A program made the position numbers and the translations under genes. The notes under the pieces were generated by a model. It did not search any database, was not told the DNA's origin, and saw only the letters and a list, made by a program, of their open reading frames with translations. From assembly GCA_022353185.1 (NCBI GenBank), contig JAKRWB010000727.1, positions 1 through 8,478 on the forward strand: a DNA stretch of 8,478 nucleotides. The letters run 5' to 3'. Positions 1-5,582 of this stretch are shown piece after piece. The stretch comes from ANME-2 cluster archaeon (GTDB lineage Archaea > Halobacteriota > Methanosarcinia > Methanosarcinales > Methanocomedenaceae). Numbering within the stretch: the stretch's first letter is position 1; every line of letters begins with the position of its first letter.

Positions 1-14
1 TTCTCCGTTTCCAT
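1..14 (-). CDS. 5' end of a gene running off the left edge (unidentified)
   Basis: On the minus strand an ATG (complement of 12-14) opens a frame reading Met-Glu-Thr-Glu before the window ends. It is preceded at a short distance by GGGTGGT (complement of 19-25), which resembles the archaeal Shine-Dalgarno GGAGGTGAT. About 50 nt upstream is a T-rich TATA-like box (61-70). The order TATA, then about 24 nt of leader containing the SD, then ATG is what a real archaeal gene start looks like. Nothing can be said about the product. Four codons cannot exclude a chance arrangement. Confidence 0.35.
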
Positions 15-60
15 AGCTACCACCCTAAAATGCGGTTTTGCTATGAATTATGTTTTTTAA

Positions 61-70
61 GTATAAAAAA
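61..70 (-). promoter_or_regulatory. TATA-like box for the left-edge minus-strand gene
   Basis: Read on the minus strand this is TTTTTTATAC in an AT-rich context. An archaeal transcript start about 26 nt downstream would fall near position 38-40. That would leave a leader of about 25 nt containing the SD-like GGGTGGT ahead of the ATG at 14. It rests on position and composition only. Confidence 0.3.
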
Positions 71-191
71 TGTTCTATGATTGCTGCGGTTTAAAGTCGA
101 GAATCTCACTTGATATAGTACAAGATAAGCATGGTAAACAAGAACATAATAAAATTAGACAGGATTTCTAAGATACCTGAAAGCATAAGGG

Positions 192-197
192 AAAAAA
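192..197 (-). terminator. T-run terminator after the aminotransferase gene
   Basis: About 32 nt past the aminotransferase stop the minus strand reads GGTATTTTTTCCC, an uninterrupted T6. A second T-rich stretch follows. Archaeal RNA polymerase terminates at T-tracts without needing a hairpin, so this is a reasonable 3' end for the operon. No hairpin was seen. Confidence 0.3.
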
Positions 198-229
198 TAC
201 CTAAATCAAACGAATTTGGTTCACTTAAT

Positions 230-1522
230 TTAGGACCTGATAGCTTTCTTCAAAGCCGATTCAAACCTATCCAGACCGATATCTGCTTCCTTCTTTGTAA
301 TAACCAGAGGCGGGGAAAATCGTATAACAGAATCGCCGCATGAAAGCAGTATGATGCCTTCCTTGTATCCTTCCAGAATTATCAGATCCCTGGTATCAGG
401 GTCTACAGAACCATCCGGTTTTACCATCTCAATCCCTATCATCAGCCCCAGACCACGCACATCTCCAATGGCAGGATATTCAGCTTGCATCTCCCTTAAC
501 CGCTTTATGATATGCCCGCCCAGTTCCTTGGCATGGCTTCCCAGGTCCTCCTTCTCCATATACTCCAGTGAGGCCAGCGACGCCGCTGATGCCAGCAGGT
601 TGCCACCGAAAGTGTTTGAATGGGTACCGGGCGGCCAGTCCATAATATCGCTACTGGATAGCATGGCCCCCAAAGGAAGACCGCCACCCAGCGCCTTTGC
701 CATGCACACAATATCGGCCCTGACCTCGAAGTTCTCCATGGCCATGAAGGTACCGGTGCGGTAGCAACCCGCCTGCACTTCATCGGCCACCATCAGCAGG
801 TTGTGGTCGTCACAGATGCGGCGCACTTCTTTGTGAAATTCTGGCGGCGGTACGATATATCCCCCCTCTCCCAGTACCGGCTCTACCACAATGGCAGCAG
901 TGTCATCAGGGCTCAGCTCCCGCTTGAATATAACATCTTCGATATAAGCGGCACACTGGATTCCGCAGTCAGGGTACTCATTGTTGAATGGGCAACGGAA
1001 ACAGTATGCGTAATGGGAATGTACCGCTCGTATGGCAGGAAAATGTGCCTTATGCTTGACCTTTGAGCAGGTGAGCGAGAGTGACCCAAGCGTCCTGCCA
1101 TGGAACCCGCCGTAGAATCCAACCAGCCCCTGCTTGTGTGATTTCCACATGGCCAGTTTGATAGCAGCTTCAACAGACTCGGTCCCGCTGTTGCAATAGA
1201 ACACCCGGTCATATCCCGTCATCTGTTTGAGCCGTTCAGCCAGCTTCACGGGCAGCTCGGCAAAGAAGTCGGGGAACCCACAATGTGATATTTTGGCTAG
1301 CTGTGCAGTTATGGCCTCTGATACTGCCGGATTAGAATAGCCTACATTCATTACTGCAATGCCTGCCACAAAATCAATGTACTCTCTGCCTTCCACATCG
1401 GTGATGGTGACCCCTTTAGCTCTGTCTATCACCAGCGGGTATGGGCGTGCCAGGCATGATGACATAACATCACAGTCACGTTCAATGATGTTTTTTGCTA
1501 AGGGTCCGGGTGGTTCTATCAT
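230..1522 (-). CDS. Class III PLP-dependent aminotransferase, GABA/ornithine/lysine aminotransferase type (archaeal racemase-like clade possible)
   Basis: This 430-residue protein is full length for fold-type I class III aminotransferases. Visible landmarks are NSGTESVEAA (111-120, phosphate cup), GGFHGRT (138-144), DEVQ (247-250, Asp247 facing the pyridine nitrogen), Lys276 in MAKALGGGLPLGA (Schiff-base lysine), HSNTFGGN (301-308) and Arg401 in RFSPPL (carboxylate binding). Such enzymes move the terminal or alpha amino group of GABA, ornithine, lysine or beta-alanine to 2-oxoglutarate. Some archaeal relatives (for example in Pyrococcus) are amino-acid racemases, so the reaction is not settled. 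It contains a Cys cluster, C174-x2-C177-x8-C186-x3-C190. The start is supported by GAAAGAGG about 7 nt upstream, whose last G belongs to the stop codon of the upstream aldehyde dehydrogenase. The two genes are 14 nt apart and surely cotranscribed. The neighbouring dehydrogenase favours a role in making a semialdehyde that is then oxidised. Confidence 0.9.
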   Translation of the reverse strand: MIEPPGPLAKNIIERDCDVMSSCLARPYPLVIDRAKGVTITDVEGREYIDFVAGIAVMNVGYSNPAVSEAITAQLAKISHCGFPDFFAELPVKLAERLKQMTGYDRVFYCNSGTESVEAAIKLAMWKSHKQGLVGFYGGFHGRTLGSLSLTCSKVKHKAHFPAIRAVHSHYAYCFRCPFNNEYPDCGIQCAAYIEDVIFKRELSPDDTAAIVVEPVLGEGGYIVPPPEFHKEVRRICDDHNLLMVADEVQAGCYRTGTFMAMENFEVRADIVCMAKALGGGLPLGAMLSSSDIMDWPPGTHSNTFGGNLLASAASLASLEYMEKEDLGSHAKELGGHIIKRLREMQAEYPAIGDVRGLGLMIGIEMVKPDGSVDPDTRDLIILEGYKEGIILLSCGDSVIRFSPPLVITKKEADIGLDRFESALKKAIRS

Positions 1523-1536
1523 ATTATTGCCTCTTT

Positions 1537-3006
1537 CTAATCTATCTGAGCTTTCTGCAACTTTCCGCTGTAATCGAAATACACAGCTTTTACCTCTGTG
1601 AACTCTTTAACAGCATCAGTGCCAGCTTCCCTGAACCCGTTGCCCGTACCCTTCACGCCGCCAAAAGGCAGGTGCACCTCAGCACCGATGGTGGATGAAT
1701 TAATGTAGGTAATCCCTGCATCGATTTTTTCAATGGCACGGAAGGCACTGGTTATGTCTTTGGTATAGATGGATGATGACAGGCCGTAAACGGTATTATT
1801 AGCTACCTCAATTGCTTCCTCAAGTCCGGATACGGTTATCAGAGCTACCACGGGCCCGAATATCTCCTCCTGAGCAATGCGCATATCCTGATCCACGTCC
1901 GTGAAGATGGTGGGCTCAAAGAAGTAGCCGGCCAGCCCGGGTTTGACTACATTGCCGCCTGTGAGCAGCACGGCCCCCTCATCCTGACCGATACGGGTAT
2001 ATTTCTCTATCTTGTCCAACTGGGATAGGTTAATAACCGGGCCGACGTCGGTTTCAGGGAGCAGGCCGTCGCCCAGTTTAAGTGTCCTGGTCCTGGCCAG
2101 CAGTTTATCAGTGAAAGCGGCCTTCACCTTCTCGTGCACGATGACCCGACTGGCAGCTGTGCATCGCTGGCCTGTGGTACCGAAAGCACCCCAGATAACG
2201 CCGTCCACTGCACTGTCTATGTCTGCATCGTCCATGACTATGATAGGATTCTTACCGCCCAGTTCCATGGATACCCTTTTCATTACCTTGCCGCACTCGC
2301 TCATTATCCACTTGCCGGTCTCCAGGCTGCCAGTAAAGGATATGGCCCTGATATCAGGATGATGGACGATGGCACTTCCCACGGTACCTCCGGGCCCGAA
2401 TACCAGGTTAATTACACCAGGTGGCAGTCCGGCTTCCATGAGTACTTCCACCATTTTAATGGTCAACAGCGGGGTGTCGCTGGCTGGTTTCATGACGACA
2501 GTGTTTCCTGCAACCAGTGCAGGCATCACCTTCCAGGCCGGGATGGCCATTGGGAAGTTCCAGGGTGTGATCATGCCGATGACGCCGATGGGGCGCAGTA
2601 TGGTCATGCAGAACTTGTTCTTCAACTCAGAGGTTGTGGTCTCGCCGAACATGCGACGGCCTTCACCGGCAGCATACAGGGTGATGTCGATGGCTTCCTG
2701 AATGTCACCCCTGGCTTCAGATATGACCTTGCCCATTTCCTGGGTGAGCAGTGTTGCCAGTTCTTCTTTGCGCTCTTCAAGGATACGGGCTGCTTTGAAC
2801 AGTACCTGTGCACGTTTGGGCGGCGGTGTCTCGCTCCAGGTTGTAAAAGCGTCCCAGGCGGATTTGACGGCGCGGTCCACGTCGTCGCTGGACGCGACCT
2901 GCAATGTTGCCAATTTCTCAAGCGTTGCCGGGTTGATATCATCGAAAGTATCATTCGTTGATGAGTCAGCCCATGTTCCATTTATAAGTAATTTGTACTC
3001 CAGCAT
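1537..3006 (-). CDS. NAD(P)-dependent aldehyde dehydrogenase, semialdehyde dehydrogenase type
   Basis: This 489-residue protein is a complete member of the ALDH superfamily. It oxidises an aldehyde to the acid through a thiohemiacetal. Landmarks are Asn150 in TPWNF (oxyanion hole), Lys173 in VVMKPAS (NAD ribose), FTGS at 224-227, Glu248 in MELGG (general base), Cys282 in GQRCTAAS (nucleophile) and Glu381 in EEIFGP. All catalytic residues are present. Ser176 replaces the Glu found three residues after the Lys in strictly NAD-dependent ALDHs, so use of NADP is possible. The C-terminal GGVKGTGNG and the LQKAQID ending resemble the succinate/2-oxoglutarate/aminoadipate semialdehyde branch; this resemblance is from memory, not a search. 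It is the first gene of the operon with the aminotransferase downstream, which fits oxidation of an amine-derived semialdehyde. The ATG at 3006 is preceded by GGGGA at 7 nt. Confidence 0.9.
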   Translation of the reverse strand: MLEYKLLINGTWADSSTNDTFDDINPATLEKLATLQVASSDDVDRAVKSAWDAFTTWSETPPPKRAQVLFKAARILEERKEELATLLTQEMGKVISEARGDIQEAIDITLYAAGEGRRMFGETTTSELKNKFCMTILRPIGVIGMITPWNFPMAIPAWKVMPALVAGNTVVMKPASDTPLLTIKMVEVLMEAGLPPGVINLVFGPGGTVGSAIVHHPDIRAISFTGSLETGKWIMSECGKVMKRVSMELGGKNPIIVMDDADIDSAVDGVIWGAFGTTGQRCTAASRVIVHEKVKAAFTDKLLARTRTLKLGDGLLPETDVGPVINLSQLDKIEKYTRIGQDEGAVLLTGGNVVKPGLAGYFFEPTIFTDVDQDMRIAQEEIFGPVVALITVSGLEEAIEVANNTVYGLSSSIYTKDITSAFRAIEKIDAGITYINSSTIGAEVHLPFGGVKGTGNGFREAGTDAVKEFTEVKAVYFDYSGKLQKAQID

Positions 3007-3120
3007 AATGATTCCCCGATATTAACATTATAAATTAAAGGTAATAAGTGTTTGCTGTTTACAAGGATATGATTTAACAGGGAAGTATTGAAATGTTCCA
3101 TGAGTTTCGATGCAGGAAGA

Positions 3121-3130
3121 TTATAAATTT
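3121..3130 (-). promoter_or_regulatory. Candidate TATA box for the ALDH-aminotransferase operon
   Basis: The minus strand reads AAATTTATAA, which would start a transcript near 3098 with a leader of about 90 nt. A second candidate, TTTATAAT (complement of 3027-3034), lies only about 24 nt before the ATG and would give an almost leaderless transcript lacking the GGGGA element. Both lie in the 208-nt region shared with the divergent NYN gene. Sequence alone does not decide between them. Confidence 0.3.
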
Positions 3131-3173
3131 ATTTCTGGATATCAGCGCAAGCGTTGCTATTCGACACGGAAAG

Positions 3174-3180
3174 TATAAAT
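3174..3180 (+). promoter_or_regulatory. TATA box of the NYN gene
   Basis: TATAAAT preceded by the purine-rich CGGAAAG (BRE-like). A transcript starting about 26 nt downstream would begin near 3201-3204, giving a leader of about 12 nt before the ATG at 3215. No clear SD is present, which agrees with a near-leaderless message. Confidence 0.6.
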
Positions 3181-3214
3181 TAGTCGAGGGAACATTAATT
3201 GCACTGGCATTATT

Positions 3215-3730
3215 ATGTATCAACAAACACAAAACAATTTTCAACAAAGGACAGCTGTCCTGATAGATGGCCAGAACATATACTTATCAGCAAAGACAAG
3301 GGGTGCGAAGCCGGACTATAGTGCACTTATAGATTCAATGGACTCCAGGTTAATTACCAGGGCTATAATATACAACGTCTCGCCTGAAGGAATTGACCAA
3401 TCAAAGTTTGTTCATACAATGGAAAAACTTGGTTTTGAAGTAAAGTCCAAAAGGCCTCGCAAACTTCCAGACGGTTCAACCAAAGCAGATTGGGATATGC
3501 AAATTGCTATAGATGCCCTGGCACTTGCCGATAAAGTAGATATAATGGTTATCTTAACAGGTGATAGTGATTTTGTACCCCTGGTTAATGCGCTTAAATC
3601 AAAAGGGGTAAAGGTCGAGATTATATCATTTATTGAGAATACAGGAAACGAGTTGATTTTAGCTGCTGACAAATATGTGGAAGTAACTGATAGTATGTTA
3701 ATATATGAATGGAAGGATTCTTCAATTTGA
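3215..3730 (+). CDS. NYN domain (LabA/DUF88-like, PIN-fold) putative ribonuclease
   Basis: The 171-residue protein is almost entirely one NYN domain, a PIN-like metal-dependent nuclease fold. Visible elements are AVLIDGQNIY (14-23, metal ligand Asp18), KADWDMQIAIDAL (90-102, Asp94 and Asp100) and ILTGDSDFVPLVNALKSKG (113-131, Asp117 and Asp119). The acidic residues expected at the active site are all there, so it should be catalytically competent, presumably acting on RNA. There is no signal peptide or membrane segment, and the first 12 residues are Gln/Asn-rich. The gene is visibly richer in A+T than the operon to its left. It has its own promoter. Its stop codon overlaps the proposed TTG start of the next gene, so the two products may act together. 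The substrate is unknown, and bacterial and archaeal LabA-like proteins have varied or unassigned roles. Confidence 0.88.
   Translation: MYQQTQNNFQQRTAVLIDGQNIYLSAKTRGAKPDYSALIDSMDSRLITRAIIYNVSPEGIDQSKFVHTMEKLGFEVKSKRPRKLPDGSTKADWDMQIAIDALALADKVDIMVILTGDSDFVPLVNALKSKGVKVEIISFIENTGNELILAADKYVEVTDSMLIYEWKDSSI
3711..3717 (+). promoter_or_regulatory. Shine-Dalgarno GGAAGGA that decides the start of the Dph6-like gene
   Basis: GGAAGGA ends 9 nt before the TTG at 3727, the normal spacing. The other in-frame ATG codons, at 3709 and 3751, have no SD at suitable distance. It lies inside the last codons of the NYN gene, as in translationally coupled gene pairs. Confidence 0.5.
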
Positions 3731-4443
3731 AATATCAATCCCACATAAATATGAACACCAATACCACCCCGGACATTAACCCGAAGGCAAATGTTGTGGT
3801 CTCGTGGACCGGCGGAAAAGACGGCTGCCTTTCATGCTACCAAGCCATATCGGATGGATTTAATGTTACCCATCTCCTAAACTTTAGGGACACAAAAAAG
3901 AACGGCTCTCATAAGATCAATCAAGAACTGCTTTTTGCGCAGATGCAGGCTATAGGAATCCCATCCATGCAGACAGATTTCATATCTTATGAGCAGGAAT
4001 TCAAGAATGTAGTACAGGAATTGAACGACAAAGGTGCGGCAATAGAAGGTGCAGTATTCGGACATATCCAAACCCATGATGGTCTTGTGAAAAGGATGTG
4101 TGCCGACCAGGGGGTCACGTTGATAATGCCGCTGTGGAAACGTGATTCAGAGCAGATCATATCAGATCTGGTAGAGGCCGGGTTCGAGACCATTATAATC
4201 AGTGTGAAAGCCGCCCTGCTTGGCAAAGAGTGGCTGGGACGCACAATAGACAACAAATTTGTGAGTGACCTGCAAAGGTTCAACAGAGCAATTGACCCAT
4301 GCGGTGAGGATGGTGAGTTCCACACTTTTGTCATTGATGGGCCCCTGTTCAGGAACAGGTTGAAAATCGTTGACAGTGAGAAGACTTTGCAAGATGGATA
4401 CTGGCGTATGAATGTTTCTCGGTTTGAAGTAGAAGACAAGTAG
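3727..4443 (+). CDS. Dph6/DUF71 (COG2102) family ATP pyrophosphatase; diphthine-ammonia ligase or B12-type paralogue
   Basis: A 238-residue protein of the PP-loop N-type ATP pyrophosphatase superfamily, DUF71 branch. It has an N-terminal PP-loop SWTGGKDG (26-33), PLW (135-137), and the family signature CGEDGEFHTFVIDGPLF (192-208). Family members activate a substrate by adenylation; Dph6 amidates diphthine on elongation factor 2. Two details argue for caution. The usual SGGKDS is TGGKDG here. The signature has GEFHT, which I associate with the bacterial/B12-linked DUF71 subgroup, while true Dph6 proteins tend to have GEFET or GEYET. The TTG start is chosen for the SD at 3711-3717 and the TTGA overlap with the NYN stop. 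If ATG 3751 is used the protein loses 8 residues before the conserved core, and function is unaffected. It is cytosolic with no membrane segments. Operon partner of the NYN gene. Confidence 0.82.
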   Translation: MKYQSHINMNTNTTPDINPKANVVVSWTGGKDGCLSCYQAISDGFNVTHLLNFRDTKKNGSHKINQELLFAQMQAIGIPSMQTDFISYEQEFKNVVQELNDKGAAIEGAVFGHIQTHDGLVKRMCADQGVTLIMPLWKRDSEQIISDLVEAGFETIIISVKAALLGKEWLGRTIDNKFVSDLQRFNRAIDPCGEDGEFHTFVIDGPLFRNRLKIVDSEKTLQDGYWRMNVSRFEVEDK

Positions 4444-4463
4444 ATTTTTATTCCTTATTGTAC

Positions 4464-4518
4464 GATTCCTTAAAAGCGGAATCAATAGTTGATAAAATAA
4501 AAATCATGCATCTTTTTT
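4464..4518 (+). terminator. Hairpin and T-runs after the NYN/Dph6-like operon
   Basis: GATTCC (4464-4469) and GGAATC (4478-4483) form a perfect 6-bp inverted repeat with an 8-nt loop, 20 nt past the stop codon. A T5 directly after the stop (4445-4449) and a T6 at 4513-4518 surround it. This is a plausible transcript end for the two-gene operon. The stem is short. Confidence 0.35.
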
Positions 4519-4777
4519 GAACAAATTTGACATTACAGTAAGTGATGGGACCAATAAGGTAACAGACCAACACATCATTACGAACAATGATGTCCATCCG
4601 CGCTGGGACATGGATGAAAACGGTATTGTGAATATTCTGGACATAACCATAATTGGCCAGGGATATGGTAAATCTGTACAAAAACCATATCCACGCTATG
4701 ATATAAACCAGGATGGAATAATAAATGTCCAGGACCTGACAATTATCGCATACTATTTCGGTGATACTGTAGCTTAA
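4517..4777 (+). pseudogene. Dockerin type I domain ORF, probable 3' remnant of a secreted-protein gene
   Basis: The 86-codon frame encodes little besides a dockerin. Residues 31-42 (D31, D33, N35, N39, D42) and 62-73 (D62, N64, D66, N70, D73) are two complete calcium-binding loops, each followed by a hydrophobic helix ending in Tyr/Phe-Gly (50-51 and 81-82). Dockerins bind cohesins on other extracellular proteins and normally sit at the C terminus of large secreted proteins. Here the frame is open only from a TTG at 4517, with an in-frame TAA at 4493. There is no ATG, no SD and no signal peptide. The first 25 residues look like the last strands of a beta-sandwich domain. Only about 70 nt separate it from the preceding gene, so the missing part is not in the window. 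I read it as a fragment left by deletion or rearrangement. The alternative is a genuine small dockerin protein expressed by an unusual route. Confidence 0.65.
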
Positions 4778-4800
4778 AATTACAAAGCAAATTTGTATAA

Positions 4801-4844
4801 ACCTTTGCGATGAAGATCCATGAGTGGAATTCCATCGCAAAGGT
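4801..4844. repeat. 12-bp perfect inverted repeat (hairpin) between the dockerin remnant and TBP
   Basis: ACCTTTGCGATG (4801-4812) is the exact reverse complement of CATCGCAAAGGT (4833-4844). Within the 20-nt centre, TCCA (4817-4820) pairs with TGGA (4825-4828) around a TGAG loop. The RNA would be a 12-bp stem, a 4x4 internal loop, a 4-bp stem and a tetraloop. It starts 24 nt after the dockerin stop. It could end that transcript, be a small structured RNA, or be a footprint of a mobile element. No T-run follows immediately, so it is not a textbook terminator. Confidence 0.75.
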
Positions 4845-4973
4845 CCTTGAATATTTGGTACTGTCCTTGTGCATACTGTTAAATGAGTGAATGATACTTT
4901 CTATTTTTTACTGTAAAGACGGTCGATAATAACAAAAAAGATTCCACTCGAGCAATTCCATTACTACTTAAAC

Positions 4974-4981
4974 TATATAAA
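4974..4981 (+). promoter_or_regulatory. TATA box of the TBP-hydrolase operon
   Basis: TATATAAA preceded by ACTTAAAC. A start about 26 nt downstream would fall near 5001-5003. That leaves a short leader that carries the GTGAT SD and makes the ATG at 5016, not the one at 5001, the true start. As the gene encodes TBP itself, this box could be bound by its own product. Confidence 0.65.
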
Positions 4982-5006
4982 GGTTTAAAATCCCTATAAG
5001 ATGGTA

Positions 5007-5011
5007 GTGAT
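5007..5011 (+). promoter_or_regulatory. Shine-Dalgarno GTGAT that decides the TBP start
   Basis: GTGAT matches the 3' part of the archaeal SD GGAGGTGAT and sits 4 nt before ATG 5016. The in-frame ATG at 5001 would put it inside the coding region and lies at the predicted transcript 5' end. It would add five non-conserved residues (MVVII). Confidence 0.5.
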
Positions 5012-5015
5012 TATC

Positions 5016-5582
5016 ATGGCTAATACTGATGACCCCAAAGAGACTATTAAGATAGAAAATGTTGTAGCGTCCACTGCTATTGGTACCACACTTGACCTGC
5101 CCAAAATAACCCTGAAGCTTGAAGGTGCAGATTATAATAAAGAACGTTTCCCTGGAGTGGTTTACAGGACCAAGGACCCCAAGACCGCAGCCCTGATATT
5201 TGGGAGCGGCAAGATCGTATGTACCGGTGCCAAGAGTATTGACGATGTGCATAACGGCCTGAAAAAGGTATTCAATGAACTGACAAATATGGGAGTCGAG
5301 GTGATGGAAAACCCCGAGATCACGGTACAGAATATTGTAGCTTCCGCTGATCTGGGTACTGTACTTAACCTCAACGCTATAGCCATAGGACTGGGGCTTG
5401 AAAACATAGAATATGAACCTGAACAGTTCCCTGGACTGGTATACCGGCTCGCTGTCCCTAAGGTGGTCATGCTCCTGTTTGGTTCTGGTAAACTTGTGGT
5501 CACTGGTGGAAAAAAACCCGAAGATGCACACGCTGCAGTTGATAGGATCGTTGAGGAACTGGACAGTCTGGGATTGATGTGA
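5016..5582 (+). CDS. tbp: TATA-binding protein (TBP), archaeal general transcription factor
   Basis: The 188-residue protein is the archaeal TBP core and nothing more. It binds the TATA box and, with TFB, recruits RNA polymerase. The saddle is built from two direct repeats, about residues 11-93 and 102-186. Matching elements are ENVVAS/QNIVAS (14-19, 105-110), FPGVVYR/FPGLVYR (45-51, 138-144) and FGSGK (62-66, 155-159). The four intercalating Phe residues that kink DNA are present: Phe45, Phe62, Phe138 and Phe155. The acidic C-terminal tail found in several archaeal TBPs is absent; the protein ends SLGLM. Start at ATG 5016 as argued from the SD and promoter. The stop codon overlaps the GTG start of the downstream hydrolase (GTGA), so the two are cotranscribed. 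Many Methanosarcinales have several TBP paralogues, so this need not be the only one. Confidence 0.96.
   Translation: MANTDDPKETIKIENVVASTAIGTTLDLPKITLKLEGADYNKERFPGVVYRTKDPKTAALIFGSGKIVCTGAKSIDDVHNGLKKVFNELTNMGVEVMENPEITVQNIVASADLGTVLNLNAIAIGLGLENIEYEPEQFPGLVYRLAVPKVVMLLFGSGKLVVTGGKKPEDAHAAVDRIVEELDSLGLM

Noticed and set aside
131..343. 70-codon plus-strand frame at the left, with a hydrophilic N-terminal half
   Set aside because: Its second half is antisense to the aminotransferase C terminus, no SD precedes the ATG, and the nearby GATATAG is too close to serve as its TATA box.
2134..2961. 275-codon plus-strand open frame antisense to the aldehyde dehydrogenase
   Set aside because: Unusual His/Cys-rich composition without motifs; it lies wholly opposite a gene with all catalytic residues intact.
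3140..3158. Small GC-containing inverted repeat around GCGCAAGCGTTGC in the divergent promoter region
   Set aside because: Only a 4-bp arm (GCAA/TTGC) is perfect, which is too little to claim an operator.
4488..4500. GTTGATAAAATAA, repeated exactly at 8386-8398
   Set aside because: A single 13-nt AT-rich match in 8.5 kb is within chance expectation, and the flanks are unrelated.
4448..4840. 130-codon minus-strand frame with hydrophobic stretches
   Set aside because: It is the reverse of the dockerin region; the apparent membrane segments come from complementing the Asp/Ile-rich repeats.
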